NCBI GenBank assembly: GCA_016778895.1
Contig: JADHOR010000002.1
Span: 1-64,000 of the forward strand
Length of the DNA: 64,000 nucleotides
Source: Candidatus Puniceispirillum sp.
GTDB taxonomy: Bacteria; Pseudomonadota; Alphaproteobacteria; Puniceispirillales; Puniceispirillaceae
Reading direction: 5' to 3'
Below are positions 46,800 to 56,433 of this stretch, in pieces. A model generated the notes under the pieces. That model ran no database searches, was not told where the DNA came from, and worked only from the letters and a program-made list of their open reading frames with translations. The position numbers were made by a program, and so were the translations under genes. Position 1 is the first letter of the stretch. Each line of letters starts with the position of its first letter.

Positions 46800-49160
46800 A
46801 TGGCCAGTAGCGACGATAAGAAACCTATTTTCTCCAATGCGATGATGCAGTTTCTGCAAAATCGGCTGATGGAAATCTTTGGCCTTGTGTTGTTTTTCAT
46901 TGGGGTTTTGCTGCTAATCGCGCTTGTCACCGCTGGCAAGAACGATCCGTCCTTCACGCAAATTTCAAATGCTCCAGTATCAAACTGGCTTGGCGTACTT
47001 GGTGCCAATTTCTCGGCGGGGATTTATGCCGTTATCGGGCTTGCAGGGTTTTTTCTGGCGTTGGCGCCGCTGTGTTGGAGCGCATATTATTTTCGCAAGC
47101 AGCCAGTGCCGTTGCTTCGCTTTCGTACTGCTTTACTGCCGATCAGTCTGGTGTTTCTTGCTGGCGGTTTGTTTGCAGTTGATGGTGGCGGGGTCAGTGA
47201 TAATGGCGGCGCTGCTGGTGCGGTAATTATTGGCGTTATCATGCGGGTCATGCAGCCAATGCCATCAGTTTTGGGGCTACAGACAATCCATTATGTTGGC
47301 GGTGCTGCCCTGTTTTTGGGTTTTTTGGCATGGTTGTGGGTGGCAGCGATTTCGCCCCAGCAATGGCTTCAGCTTGGCGGCCAGACCAGTAGAATCGGAC
47401 GCTTTTTTAAGGGCATTGCTGGCGTTGGTCATGGGTTGAATGGTGCTTTCAAAAAAATGCAAATAAATGTTGCGGCAAAACCGGCGCGAAAGTCAAAATC
47501 CCAAAAGCAGCGTCAGGAACCCGTCCTTGTTGCCGAGGTAGCCGACCTTGTCGCTGGTGAAAATGCAAATCAGGCGGCCAGCGCAAAGCCGCGTTCATCG
47601 CGCACTGCAAAAAAGAACAGCAAACAGGAAATTCTGGATTTTGGCAGTGATTCTGGATTCCAGCTGCCGCCTGCCCGCCTGTTAAATCCGCCTGCCAAGG
47701 CGCAGTCTGGCCCGTCCAAGGCATCGTTACTGGAACATGCCAGCCAGCTGGAAAATGTGTTATCCGATTTCAGCGTAAATGGCACTATTGCCGATGTGAG
47801 TTATGGGCCGGTTGTAACCCGTTATGATCTGAATCCAGCGCCGGGCACAAAATCGCAACGGGTGATCTCGCTTGCCGATGATATCGCGCGTTCGATGAGC
47901 GCTATCTCAGTTCGTGTGGCGGTGGTGCCGGGGCAAAATGTGATTGGCATCGAATTGCCGAATCAGGATCGGCAGGTGGTTATGCTGCGCGATATTCTTG
48001 ATCATCATGTCTGGATTAGCGATCGATCTAGCCTGCCGATGGCGCTTGGTAAAGATATTGCCGGTGCACCTGTGGTGGTCGATCTGGCAAAATTTCCGCA
48101 TTTGCTGGTTGCGGGAACTACCGGATCGGGTAAATCGGTCGGGATTAATGCGATGATTCTGTCATTGCTTTATCGGCATACGCCGGAAACCTGTCGGATG
48201 ATTATGATTGACCCAAAAATGCTGGAACTGTCAGTTTATGACGGTATCCCGCACCTGCTTAGTCCGGTTGTCACAGATCCGTCAAAGGCGGTGACCGCGT
48301 TGAAATGGGCAGTTCGTGAAATGGAAAACCGCTATCGCAATATGGCCAAAATGGGTGTGCGAAATATTGGCGGTTATAATGATCGCCTTGCTGAAGCCAG
48401 AGCAAAGGGTGAAGTGCTGACCCGGCGTGTTCAAACTGGCTTTGATCCGGAAACTGGCAAACCAATCCATGAAGAGGAAATTCTTGATCTTGCCCCTTTG
48501 CCTTTCATTGTCGTGGTGATTGATGAAGTTGCCGACCTGATGCTTGTTGCTGGCAAGGAAATTGAAGGGGCGGTGCAGCGTTTGGCACAAATGGCACGGG
48601 CAGCGGGGATTCATGTCATCATGGCGACCCAGCGCCCCTCGGTTGATGTCATCACTGGCACGATTAAGGCAAATTTCCCGACACGGATTAGTTTTCAGGT
48701 TACGTCACGGATCGACAGCCGCACGATCCTTGGTGAACAGGGCGCCGAACAATTGCTGGGTCGGGGTGATATGCTGTTCATGGAAGGTGGTGGCCGCGTT
48801 GTGCGTGTCCACGGACCATTTGTCGAGGATGGCGAGGTTGAATCGGTTGCCAATTTCTTGCGCCAGCAGGGCGAGCCGGAATATGATGATCGTGTTGTCG
48901 AAGAGGCTGAAATTGGCGGTGATGCCGCCGGTGATGCCATTATCGCAGGTACTGGCGGCAGCCTTTATGAGCAGGCGGTGGCGCTGGTCGTGCGCGAACA
49001 GAAAGCTTCAACCAGCTTTGTGCAACGGCATTTGAAAATTGGTTATAACCGGGCGGCAACGATCATTGAAGAAATGGAAAGTAACGGCATTATTTCAGCG
49101 GCAAACCATGTCGGTAAACGTGATGTGCTGATCACTGACAATGAAAATGGTGGTTCTTGA
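46800..49160 (+). CDS. ftsK: DNA translocase FtsK
   Basis: Divisome-anchored ATPase that pumps chromosome dimers toward dif for XerCD. 786 aa. Four membrane helices lie in the first ~190 residues (for example IFGLVLFFIGVLLLIALV), then a short basic/Ala-rich linker, the FtsK beta/alpha motor with Walker A GTTGSGKS at 439-446 and Walker B FIVVVIDEVADLM, QRPSVDVITGTIKANFP, and the C-terminal winged-helix gamma domain (STSFVQRHLKIGYNRAATII). Start at 46800: AAGGA is five bases upstream, versus two for the ATG at 46797. Overlaps lolA (TGATG). Confidence 0.96.
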   Translation: MASSDDKKPIFSNAMMQFLQNRLMEIFGLVLFFIGVLLLIALVTAGKNDPSFTQISNAPVSNWLGVLGANFSAGIYAVIGLAGFFLALAPLCWSAYYFRKQPVPLLRFRTALLPISLVFLAGGLFAVDGGGVSDNGGAAGAVIIGVIMRVMQPMPSVLGLQTIHYVGGAALFLGFLAWLWVAAISPQQWLQLGGQTSRIGRFFKGIAGVGHGLNGAFKKMQINVAAKPARKSKSQKQRQEPVLVAEVADLVAGENANQAASAKPRSSRTAKKNSKQEILDFGSDSGFQLPPARLLNPPAKAQSGPSKASLLEHASQLENVLSDFSVNGTIADVSYGPVVTRYDLNPAPGTKSQRVISLADDIARSMSAISVRVAVVPGQNVIGIELPNQDRQVVMLRDILDHHVWISDRSSLPMALGKDIAGAPVVVDLAKFPHLLVAGTTGSGKSVGINAMILSLLYRHTPETCRMIMIDPKMLELSVYDGIPHLLSPVVTDPSKAVTALKWAVREMENRYRNMAKMGVRNIGGYNDRLAEARAKGEVLTRRVQTGFDPETGKPIHEEEILDLAPLPFIVVVIDEVADLMLVAGKEIEGAVQRLAQMARAAGIHVIMATQRPSVDVITGTIKANFPTRISFQVTSRIDSRTILGEQGAEQLLGRGDMLFMEGGGRVVRVHGPFVEDGEVESVANFLRQQGEPEYDDRVVEEAEIGGDAAGDAIIAGTGGSLYEQAVALVVREQKASTSFVQRHLKIGYNRAATIIEEMESNGIISAANHVGKRDVLITDNENGGS

Positions 49161-49849
49161 TGATGGTTGCCAACTGGCACATGACCCTAATCTCTGGCGC
49201 GATTATCGGCCCGATTTTGGGGCTGAGAGGCGGGCCTGCGACGGGCTGTTGCGGACGCGGCCGGTTTAGATCTGCCGGGATGGGGCTGTTGCTATTTTGT
49301 GTACTTCCTACCCTTCCCGCTTTCGCTAATGACATAGCCCGCGCTGAGGCCTGGTTTAACAAGATTCAAACCCTTTCGGCTGATTTTGTGCAGGTGGCGT
49401 CGGACGGGACTGCCGCCGAGGGCAAGCTGGTATTTCGCCGTCCATCGCAAATGAAACTGACCTATGGCAAAGGCGAGACGCTACAGCTGATCACCAGCAG
49501 TACCTGGCTGCATGTCGATCGGCCGGATGAGCGGTTGTTGACCAGCTATCCGGTTTCTGAGACGCCGCTGTCACTGATTCTTGCCGATAAGGTTCGGTTG
49601 CAGCCAGATGGATATGAAACCCGTGGCTTGCCATCATCTGCTGGCATCATCCGGATCGAGATCACTAAGAATGATGGTGAAGGCGCAGGTCGTTTGACGC
49701 TGGAATTTTCTGACAAGCCATTTCAGTTCCGGCGCTGGATTATTCTTGATGCGGCAGGAATTGAAACTAGCGTCACTTTACAGAATATGGTTTTTGATCA
49801 GCCTGTCGCAAATAACGTCTTTCGGTTACCGCAATATAATGACCAATAA
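49160..49849 (+). CDS. lolA: Outer-membrane lipoprotein carrier protein LolA
   Basis: Periplasmic chaperone taking lipoproteins from LolCDE to the outer membrane. About 229 aa if started at the ATG at 49160 that overlaps the ftsK TGA; an ATG at 49280 begins a more compact signal peptide, MGLLLFCVLPTLPAFA, so the true start may be there. Mature domain: ARAEAWFNKIQTLSADFVQV, GKLVFRRPSQMKLTYGKGE and FDQPVANNVFRLP. Typical neighbour of ftsK and xthA in alphaproteobacteria. Confidence 0.92.
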   Translation: MMVANWHMTLISGAIIGPILGLRGGPATGCCGRGRFRSAGMGLLLFCVLPTLPAFANDIARAEAWFNKIQTLSADFVQVASDGTAAEGKLVFRRPSQMKLTYGKGETLQLITSSTWLHVDRPDERLLTSYPVSETPLSLILADKVRLQPDGYETRGLPSSAGIIRIEITKNDGEGAGRLTLEFSDKPFQFRRWIILDAAGIETSVTLQNMVFDQPVANNVFRLPQYNDQ

Positions 49850-49906
49850 CCTACCTCTATTATGCTGGCTGGCTGATGCAACCAAAGCTCCCCGGAGTGA
49901 CAGGAA

Positions 49907-50686
49907 ATGAAAATCGCAACCTGGAATATCAACAGCGTTCGCTTGCGGCTTGATCTTTTGCTGGGCTTCCTGAAGGAGGCCGATATTGATGTCTTATGCC
50001 TTCAAGAAACGAAAACACAGGATATGTATTTTCCGGCCGGAGAACTGGCCGCCGCAGGGTGGCCGCATCAGGTGTTTCGCGGCGAGAAAAGCTATAACGG
50101 GGTTGCCATTATCGCGCGGCGGCCATTGGTTAAAACGAATCACATGGAATGGACGGGTAAATCTGATTGCCGCCATATCTGGGCGATGACCGAAGATGGC
50201 ATTGGCGTCCATAATTTCTATGTTCCGGCTGGCGGCGATATTCCCGATGTCGTGGAAAACCCAAAATTTGCCCATAAGCTGCAATTTATTGACGAGATGA
50301 CCAGCCATTTTCAGGCCTATAAGCCACAGTCTGAAATTCTGGTTGGTGATCTTAATATCGCGCCATTGGCGAATGATGTCTGGTCAACCAAGCAATTGCT
50401 AAAAATCATCAGCCATACGCCGGTGGAAACCGACGGACTAAAGCGGCTGATTGCCGATGGTGGCTGGCATGACGCGGTGCGCGCCTATTTTGGTGACGGG
50501 CAGAAGATCTATTCATGGTGGTCATATCGGGCGCGTGATTGGGCGGCAAGTGACCGGGGGCGCCGGTTGGACCATATCTGGGTAAGCCATGATCTTGCCG
50601 ATCGGGTTGTTCAGGCCGAAATCCATCGCGATTTGCGCAGCGCCGACAAGCCATCCGATCATGTGCCGATCAGCCTGACACTCTAG
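49907..50686 (+). CDS. xthA: Exodeoxyribonuclease III
   Basis: AP endonuclease/3'-5' exonuclease of base-excision repair. 259 aa. ATWNINSVRLRLDLLLGFL with the metal Asn, CLQETKTQD with the metal Glu, NFYVPAGGDIPD, LVGDLNIAPLANDVW with the catalytic Asp, RLDHIWVSHDL and the final SDHVPI with the catalytic His are all in place. Short gap after lolA. Confidence 0.96.
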   Translation: MKIATWNINSVRLRLDLLLGFLKEADIDVLCLQETKTQDMYFPAGELAAAGWPHQVFRGEKSYNGVAIIARRPLVKTNHMEWTGKSDCRHIWAMTEDGIGVHNFYVPAGGDIPDVVENPKFAHKLQFIDEMTSHFQAYKPQSEILVGDLNIAPLANDVWSTKQLLKIISHTPVETDGLKRLIADGGWHDAVRAYFGDGQKIYSWWSYRARDWAASDRGRRLDHIWVSHDLADRVVQAEIHRDLRSADKPSDHVPISLTL

Positions 50687-50709
50687 GCTGTTTAAAACGC
50701 CATGGTGAC

Positions 50710-50726
50710 CCCCTTTCGCGAAGGGG
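50710..50726 (+). repeat. Short stem-loop between xthA and dapF
   Basis: CCCCTT-TCGCG-AAGGGG, six pairs with a five-base loop, followed by AAAAA. There is no T-run on either side in the right place for an intrinsic terminator. It would lie in the leader if dapF begins at 50750, or in coding sequence if it begins at 50702. Confidence 0.4.
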
Positions 50727-50749
50727 AAAAACCGGCTATACGCTTTGCT

Positions 50750-51628
50750 ATGACAGCTTTTTTAAAGATGCACGGCCTTGGCAATGATTTCATTGTCCTT
50801 GATGCGCGTAATCCGGCTAATGGTATTCCCGATAAAATTGGGCGCGTTGCAGCAACGCGTCTGGCCGACCGCCATTTTGGCATCGGCTGTGATCAGATTC
50901 TGGTGATCAGACCGTCGACAAAGGCCGACATTTTTATGCAGATACTCAATTGCGACGGCAGCGATGCGGCCGCTTGTGGCAATGGAACAAGATGTGTTGC
51001 CGATCTGGTGATGCGTGATCTTGGGCTAGCGGAATTATCGATTGAAACCCGTTCGGGTGTCCTGCAAAGCTGGCGCGAAGCTGAAAATAAGGATCATATC
51101 GCGGTTGATATGGGGCCGGCACGGCTGGCTTGGGATGAGGTGCCGTTGGCAAGTGATGGTGAGATGCGTGACCAAGACACGCTTGGCGTTGATCTTGGCG
51201 CGATGGTACCGGCGGTCTGTCATTCGATCGGCAATCCTCATGCGGTATTGTTTGTTGATGATGCCGAAGTGGTTGATCTTGGGTCAATTGGCCCAAAGCT
51301 AGAGCATCATCCGCTATTTCCGGATCGGGCGAATATTTCCTTTGTGCATCAGATCGGTCCAGACCGCTTCCGGATGCGGGTGTGGGAACGTGGCGGCGGC
51401 ATCACATTTGCCTGTGGCAGCGGTGCTTGTGCGGTTGGGGTTGCGGTGCATCGTTCCGGGCGCGGGTCACGGCGTAATGAAATTATCATGGATGGTGGCA
51501 GCGTCTTTATCGATTGGCAGGATGATGGCACGCTGGGCGGACGGGTGATAATGCGTGGGCCGGTCAGCTATGCTTTTGACGGGGTGTTGCAGGGTGATTT
51601 GGCGGCCCTAATGAGGGCGGGCGCATGA
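50750..51628 (+). CDS. dapF: Diaminopimelate epimerase
   Basis: Converts LL- to meso-diaminopimelate for lysine and peptidoglycan. 292 aa from the ATG at 50750, where family sequence begins (AFLKMHGLGNDFIVLD); an ATG at 50702 is in frame and possible, and neither has a good Shine-Dalgarno. Both catalytic cysteines are present: NCDGSDAAACGNGTRC and ITFACGSGACAVGVA, with SIGNPHAVLF between. Its TGA overlaps the mtaB ATG (ATGA). Confidence 0.95.
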   Translation: MTAFLKMHGLGNDFIVLDARNPANGIPDKIGRVAATRLADRHFGIGCDQILVIRPSTKADIFMQILNCDGSDAAACGNGTRCVADLVMRDLGLAELSIETRSGVLQSWREAENKDHIAVDMGPARLAWDEVPLASDGEMRDQDTLGVDLGAMVPAVCHSIGNPHAVLFVDDAEVVDLGSIGPKLEHHPLFPDRANISFVHQIGPDRFRMRVWERGGGITFACGSGACAVGVAVHRSGRGSRRNEIIMDGGSVFIDWQDDGTLGGRVIMRGPVSYAFDGVLQGDLAALMRAGA

Positions 51629-52911
51629 CCAAACGCAACACGCCCGATGTGCAGACTTTTGGATGCCGCCTGAATATCTGGGAATCGGAAGTGATCCGTG
51701 ATCAGGCCGGAGCTGCCGGACTTTCCGATGCGATTATTTTCAATACTTGCGCGGTAACGGCCGAGGCCGAAAAACATGCGCGCCAGGCGATTCGTAAAGC
51801 CCGCCGTGATCACCCTGATGCGAAGATTATTGTGACAGGATGTGCCGCGCAGATTGCCCCGGAAACATGGGCGGCGATGCCCGAGGTTACGCAGGTTGTT
51901 GGCAACCATGACAAGCTTCAGGCGGCAAGCTGGGCAAAGCTGGCGACCGATGATGCACCATCGCTGTTGGTGAGTGATGTGATGGAGGTTCGAGAAACCG
52001 CTGCGCATATGGTGGATAGCTTCCATGAACATACCCGCGCTTTTTTGCAAGTTCAGCAAGGTTGTGATCACCGCTGTACCTTTTGCATTATCCCTTATGG
52101 CCGCGGTAACAACCGGTCTGCACCAGCGGATGATCTAATTGACGCAGCACGCCGGCTGGTGGCGAATGGTTGCAAGGAATTGGTTCTAACCGGCGTTGAT
52201 ATCACCTCATGGGGCAGTGACCTTGCCGGCCGGCCGCGACTGGGCCATCTGGTGCGCCGTCTTCTGGCCGAGGTGAGGGATTTGCCAAGACTGCGGTTAT
52301 CATCGATTGATCCGGCCGAGCCTGATGCTGAATTGATGGATGTGCTAGCGGATGATCACCGGCTTTTGCCGCACCTGCACTTGTCGGCGCAGCACGGCGA
52401 TGATTTGATTTTAAAGCGGATGAAGCGTCGTCATCTTGGACGCGATATTCTGCGGTTCTGTGAGGAGGCGCGCCGCCGCCGGCCGGATGTTGTTTTCGGC
52501 GCTGATGTGATTGCTGGATTTCCAACCGAAACCGATCAGGCGCACGTGGCCAGCCTGGCGATGATCGCCGCTGCCGATATTACCCATCTTCATGTCTTTC
52601 CCTATTCCCCGCGCCCCGGAACACCGGCCGCCGATATGCCCCAGTTGGCACCAATGATAATTAAAGAGCGGGCGTTTGAATTGCGCCAATTAGGTGCCGC
52701 GCGTCTTGGCGCACTTCTTGACTCGTTAGTTGGCCAGCCGGATGAGCTTCTGGTTGAGGCAGGCAACCGTGGGCATGGGCGTAATTTTGTCAAGATCCGG
52801 CTTGATGGCGGATTCATTCCATCAGGTCAGATCGTTGATGTTGAATTGACCGGCCGCACGGCGGATTGTTTGATTGGCCGCGCAGTTGCAAAGGGAGTGC
52901 AAAGCGCATGA
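51625..52911 (+). CDS. mtaB: tRNA t6A37 methylthiotransferase MtaB
   Basis: Radical-SAM enzyme making ms2t6A at position 37 of ANN-decoding tRNAs. 428 aa. N-terminal UPF0004 domain with three cluster cysteines (TFGCRLN, FNTCAVTAEAE, VTGCAAQ), the radical-SAM CDHRCTFC in QQGCDHRCTFCIIPYGRG, LVLTGVDITSWGSD, and HLHLSAQHGDDLILKRMKR. Overlaps dapF upstream and ftsY downstream by four bases each, so all three are cotranslated. Confidence 0.95.
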   Translation: MTKRNTPDVQTFGCRLNIWESEVIRDQAGAAGLSDAIIFNTCAVTAEAEKHARQAIRKARRDHPDAKIIVTGCAAQIAPETWAAMPEVTQVVGNHDKLQAASWAKLATDDAPSLLVSDVMEVRETAAHMVDSFHEHTRAFLQVQQGCDHRCTFCIIPYGRGNNRSAPADDLIDAARRLVANGCKELVLTGVDITSWGSDLAGRPRLGHLVRRLLAEVRDLPRLRLSSIDPAEPDAELMDVLADDHRLLPHLHLSAQHGDDLILKRMKRRHLGRDILRFCEEARRRRPDVVFGADVIAGFPTETDQAHVASLAMIAAADITHLHVFPYSPRPGTPAADMPQLAPMIIKERAFELRQLGAARLGALLDSLVGQPDELLVEAGNRGHGRNFVKIRLDGGFIPSGQIVDVELTGRTADCLIGRAVAKGVQSA

Positions 52912-53864
52912 ACTGGTTCAAAAAGCTCAAAGACGGCCTGAGCAAATCAAGTAAGAAAGTCAGCGAGTCACTGGCTAGCCTGCCGTCATTATCGGCTTTG
53001 ATTGGCAAATCAAAATTAGATGCAGCCTCATTGGAAGAGGTCGAGGATGCGTTGATTGCCGCCGATCTGGGCACGGCGTCGGCGATCCGGCTGGCAACCG
53101 CCTTAAAATCACATAAATTCGACGGGCCGGTTGATGCGGACTCGATTGCCTTGGCGCTGGCAGACGGGCTTGAAGGTATCTTAAAACCGGTTGCCAAACC
53201 GCTAGAGATTGACCTGGCAAACCGGCCGCATGTTGTTCTGCTGGTTGGGGTGAATGGATCGGGAAAAACCACTACCGCGGGCAAGCTTGCGCAGAATTGG
53301 ACGGCTGCCGGCAAGACGGTTTTGCTGGCTGCTGGCGATACATTTCGGGCGGCTGCGGTTGAACAGCTGCAAATCTGGGGGGACCGGACTGGCACAAAGG
53401 TCATTGCCGATGCGACTGGCGGGGATGCGGCGGCGCTGGCGTATCGGGCGATGACACGAGCGATCGAAGAGCAGGCGGATGTGTTGATTATCGATACGGC
53501 TGGCCGGTTGCAGAATCGCAGTGAGCTGATGGAAGAGCTGGCGAAAATTGTTCGCGTGATCCGCAAGCTGGATGATACGGCGCCGCATGATTCGGTCATT
53601 GTTCTTGACGGAACTGTTGGTCAGAATGCCCTATCGCAGGTAAAGGCATTTTCCGCTGTTGCCGATGTGTCTGGGATGATTGTTACCAAACTTGATGGGT
53701 CGGCAAAGGGCGGTGTTGTCGTCGCGCTTGCCGAGGAATTCGGCCTACCCGTGCATGCGGTTGGCGTTGGCGAAGGGGCAGATGATCTGCAGCCGTTTGC
53801 GGCTGATGAATTTGCCAAGGCATTGGCCGGGGTCGACCGCGATGATAGCGGCTGGGCTGGTTAA
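52908..53864 (+). CDS. ftsY: Signal recognition particle receptor FtsY
   Basis: SRP GTPase receptor at the inner membrane. 318 aa from the ATG at 52908, overlapping the mtaB stop (ATGA). Basic amphipathic start NWFKKLKDGLSKSSKKVSE without the long acidic A-domain of E. coli, as usual in alphaproteobacteria. NG domain: [15 protein letters not shown] (P-loop 114-121), AAGDTFRAAAVEQL, LIIDTAGRLQN, TKLDGSAKGG and AVGVGEGADDLQPF. Confidence 0.96.
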   Translation: MNWFKKLKDGLSKSSKKVSESLASLPSLSALIGKSKLDAASLEEVEDALIAADLGTASAIRLATALKSHKFDGPVDADSIALALADGLEGILKPVAKPLEIDLANRPHVVLLVGVNGSGKTTTAGKLAQNWTAAGKTVLLAAGDTFRAAAVEQLQIWGDRTGTKVIADATGGDAAALAYRAMTRAIEEQADVLIIDTAGRLQNRSELMEELAKIVRVIRKLDDTAPHDSVIVLDGTVGQNALSQVKAFSAVADVSGMIVTKLDGSAKGGVVVALAEEFGLPVHAVGVGEGADDLQPFAADEFAKALAGVDRDDSGWAG

Positions 53865-53891
53865 TTGCGCCGCATCGCCCGAGCTTGGCAA

Positions 53892-54683
53892 TCAGTTTGG
53901 TAAAAGTGCACTGCTACGCCCGGATAGGTAATAAACCAGTAAACCGGCATATTCATGCAGGCTGTTGCGTATGATCGAAACGCCGGTTCTTATATCCCAT
54001 ATTTTGCTATAGCCGCTTTTTGGTGTTTGATAATCCACCGGATAGGGAATAATCCCACTCCAGCCGGCGGCAGTAAAACTGCCGATGGCGCGTGGCATAT
54101 GACTGGCGGAGGTCACTAATATCCAGCTCGTACCGGGCTCAAATGCCATAATCAGTTTACTGTTAACTGCATTTTCATATGTGTTTCGGCTGGCCTCTTC
54201 ATAAAGAACAGTTGTATTCAAGCCGCCAATCTGTTCGATAAGGTCGCGGATATTATCACTTTCACGCCACCCCCTTGGTACCAGATCGCCAGAAAATCCA
54301 CTAAAGAGAACCGGTGTGTTGGGGAGTTTGCGCGCCAGCGTCACCGCTGCGGTAAACCGTTCGGCGGCATCCCCTAATGTATATAGATTGCGGCTTTCGG
54401 CAGTGATCCCATTTCCGGCGAAGCCGCCAAGAACAATGATCCCGTCAATATGGCGCTGGCCGATATTCCCGCGCGCAATGTGGTTTTCAAGATATTGCTG
54501 CGGCAGGCTTGAAACCGGAAGAAATCCATAGCCGAGCGGCAGAAAAAGCGCGGTTAAAAATGATAGGCGCATGATCCAGCGCCAGCGACGCCAGCGGGCA
54601 AAAATCGCCAGCAGAAGAAATAGATACGGGATCAAAAGCGGTTCAAGCAGCAGGCCAAGCGTTTTCGACAAGATAAAGAACAT
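53892..54683 (-). CDS. YdcF/ElyC/SanA-family membrane protein (DUF218)
   Basis: 263 aa with two N-terminal membrane helices (LLEPLLIPYLFLLLAIFA and LSFLTALFLPLGYGFLPV) and a DUF218 domain: DGIIVLGGFAGNGIT, FSGFSGDLVPRGWRE, EEASRNTYENAVNS and LVTSASHMPRAIGSF. The ElyC branch affects envelope/peptidoglycan lipid-carrier metabolism in E. coli; the role here is inferred. Reads against its neighbours, between ftsY and ffh. Confidence 0.87.
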   Translation of the reverse strand: MFFILSKTLGLLLEPLLIPYLFLLLAIFARWRRWRWIMRLSFLTALFLPLGYGFLPVSSLPQQYLENHIARGNIGQRHIDGIIVLGGFAGNGITAESRNLYTLGDAAERFTAAVTLARKLPNTPVLFSGFSGDLVPRGWRESDNIRDLIEQIGGLNTTVLYEEASRNTYENAVNSKLIMAFEPGTSWILVTSASHMPRAIGSFTAAGWSGIIPYPVDYQTPKSGYSKIWDIRTGVSIIRNSLHEYAGLLVYYLSGRSSALLPN

Positions 54684-54880
54684 TAGTTATTCTTGACAAT
54701 TCGCAGCAAAAAGCGCAATAGCTAGGGTCAAATCAGGCCATCGCCGACTAAAACGACCTTAACGGGTTCCACACGTCCTTGAAGTTTTCGAGCACGGGTG
54801 ACATCTGGTTTTTGTAATTTGGATGAAGGCCTGAGCGGCTGCGCAGTTGTGATTAAAGAGGGGCAAGCGGGTTAAATACC

Positions 54881-56395
54881 ATGTTTGATGAGCTAAAAAA
54901 TAAATTAGCTGATGTCTTTGACGGGCTGGCGCGCCGTGGTGCGCTTAGCGAGTCAGACGTTGACGCTGCGCTTCGTGAGGTGCGGCTGGCGTTGCTTGAT
55001 GCTGATGTTGCGTTGCCCGCGGTAAAAGCCTTTACCGAAAAAGTGCGTGAAAAGGCTGTTGGTGTTGCCAGCATGCGGTCGGTGCGTCCTGATCAGCAAG
55101 TGATCAAAATCGTCAATGATGCGCTGATCGAAATGCTTGGTGGTGATTCGGCGCCTTTGAATATCGCCACCAACCCGCCTTCCGTTATTCTTATGGCAGG
55201 TTTGCAAGGTTCCGGCAAAACCACCACAGCAGGTAAATTAGCTTTACGATTTCGTAGCCGTGAGCGGAAAAAAGTCATGCTTGCCTCGCTTGACGTGACG
55301 CGTCCGGCTGCGCGTGAACAATTGCGTATGCTTGGTAATCAGGCCGAGGTTGGGGTGCTGAACGAGGTCGATGGTGAAAGCCCGACACAGATTGCCAAAC
55401 GCGCATTGCAAGCAGCCAAACTACAAGCCTATGACGTGCTGATCCTTGATACAGCTGGCCGGCTTAGTATTGATGAAGCGCTTATGGCCGAGCTGCGCGC
55501 CATCAAAGAGGCAACCAACCCGCATGAAATTCTGTTGGTTGCCGATTCGATGACTGGTCAGGATGCGGTGAATACGGCCGAGGCATTCCACAAGGCTGTT
55601 GGTGTAACCGGCATTGCGCTGACCCGTCTGGATGGCGATGCGCGTGGCGGTGCGGCCTTGTCGATGCGTCATGTTACCGGCTGTCCGATCAAACTTGCGG
55701 GTGTTGGTGAAAAACAGGACGCTCTTGAAGAGTTTGATCCGGCGCGGCTTGCTGGACGCATTCTGGATATGGGCGATGTTGTCGCGCTGGTCGAAAAGGC
55801 GGCGGAGAGCATCAAGCTTGAAGAGGCTGAGCGTCTGGCAAAACGCATGGCCAAAGGTCAATTCGACATGAATGACTTTCTGGCACAAATTCGTCAATTG
55901 CAGAAAATGGGCGGACTTGGCGGGCTGATGGCAATGTTGCCTGGCATTGGTAAAATGCAGAAACAGATTGCCGCCGCCGGTATTGACGACCGGATGATCA
56001 AACGGCAGGAAGCGATCATTCTTTCGATGACAAAAAAAGAGCGCGTTTCGGTTGGCTTGTTGAACGCATCACGGCGCAAACGGATTGCAGCTGGATCTGG
56101 TACCACGGTTCAAGATGTAAACCGGCTGGTTAAACAATATCAGGATATGGCCCGCATGATGAAAAAGTTGGGCGGTAAAACTGGCGCGGCGGCAATGAAG
56201 GCAATGCTTGGTGGCGGAATGGGCGGCGCTAGTGGCGGCGCTGGCGGCATGCCGGATTTAAGCGCGCTATCCCGTGGGTTTGGCTCTGGCGGGTTTGGAA
56301 AGGGATTGGGCGGCGGTCTTGCCAAAGGATTGGGAAGCAGCCTCGCCAATGGATTGCCGGGATTGGGTGGCAAACCCTCCGGTAAGAAGAAATAG
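54881..56395 (+). CDS. ffh: Signal recognition particle protein Ffh
   Basis: GTPase that with 4.5S RNA targets nascent membrane proteins to FtsY. 504 aa. N domain [20 protein letters not shown] domain with [61 protein letters not shown] and [12 protein letters not shown], then the Met-rich M domain ([20 protein letters not shown]) and a Gly-rich tail. The 4.5S RNA gene is not visible here. TTGACA at 54690-54695 is a possible -35 box but lacks a fitting -10. Confidence 0.96.
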   Translation: MFDELKNKLADVFDGLARRGALSESDVDAALREVRLALLDADVALPAVKAFTEKVREKAVGVASMRSVRPDQQVIKIVNDALIEMLGGDSAPLNIATNPPSVILMAGLQGSGKTTTAGKLALRFRSRERKKVMLASLDVTRPAAREQLRMLGNQAEVGVLNEVDGESPTQIAKRALQAAKLQAYDVLILDTAGRLSIDEALMAELRAIKEATNPHEILLVADSMTGQDAVNTAEAFHKAVGVTGIALTRLDGDARGGAALSMRHVTGCPIKLAGVGEKQDALEEFDPARLAGRILDMGDVVALVEKAAESIKLEEAERLAKRMAKGQFDMNDFLAQIRQLQKMGGLGGLMAMLPGIGKMQKQIAAAGIDDRMIKRQEAIILSMTKKERVSVGLLNASRRKRIAAGSGTTVQDVNRLVKQYQDMARMMKKLGGKTGAAAMKAMLGGGMGGASGGAGGMPDLSALSRGFGSGGFGKGLGGGLAKGLGSSLANGLPGLGGKPSGKKK

Positions 56396-56433
56396 ATTTA
56401 TCGACGACTAACGCCAATGAAAGGGATAAATTC

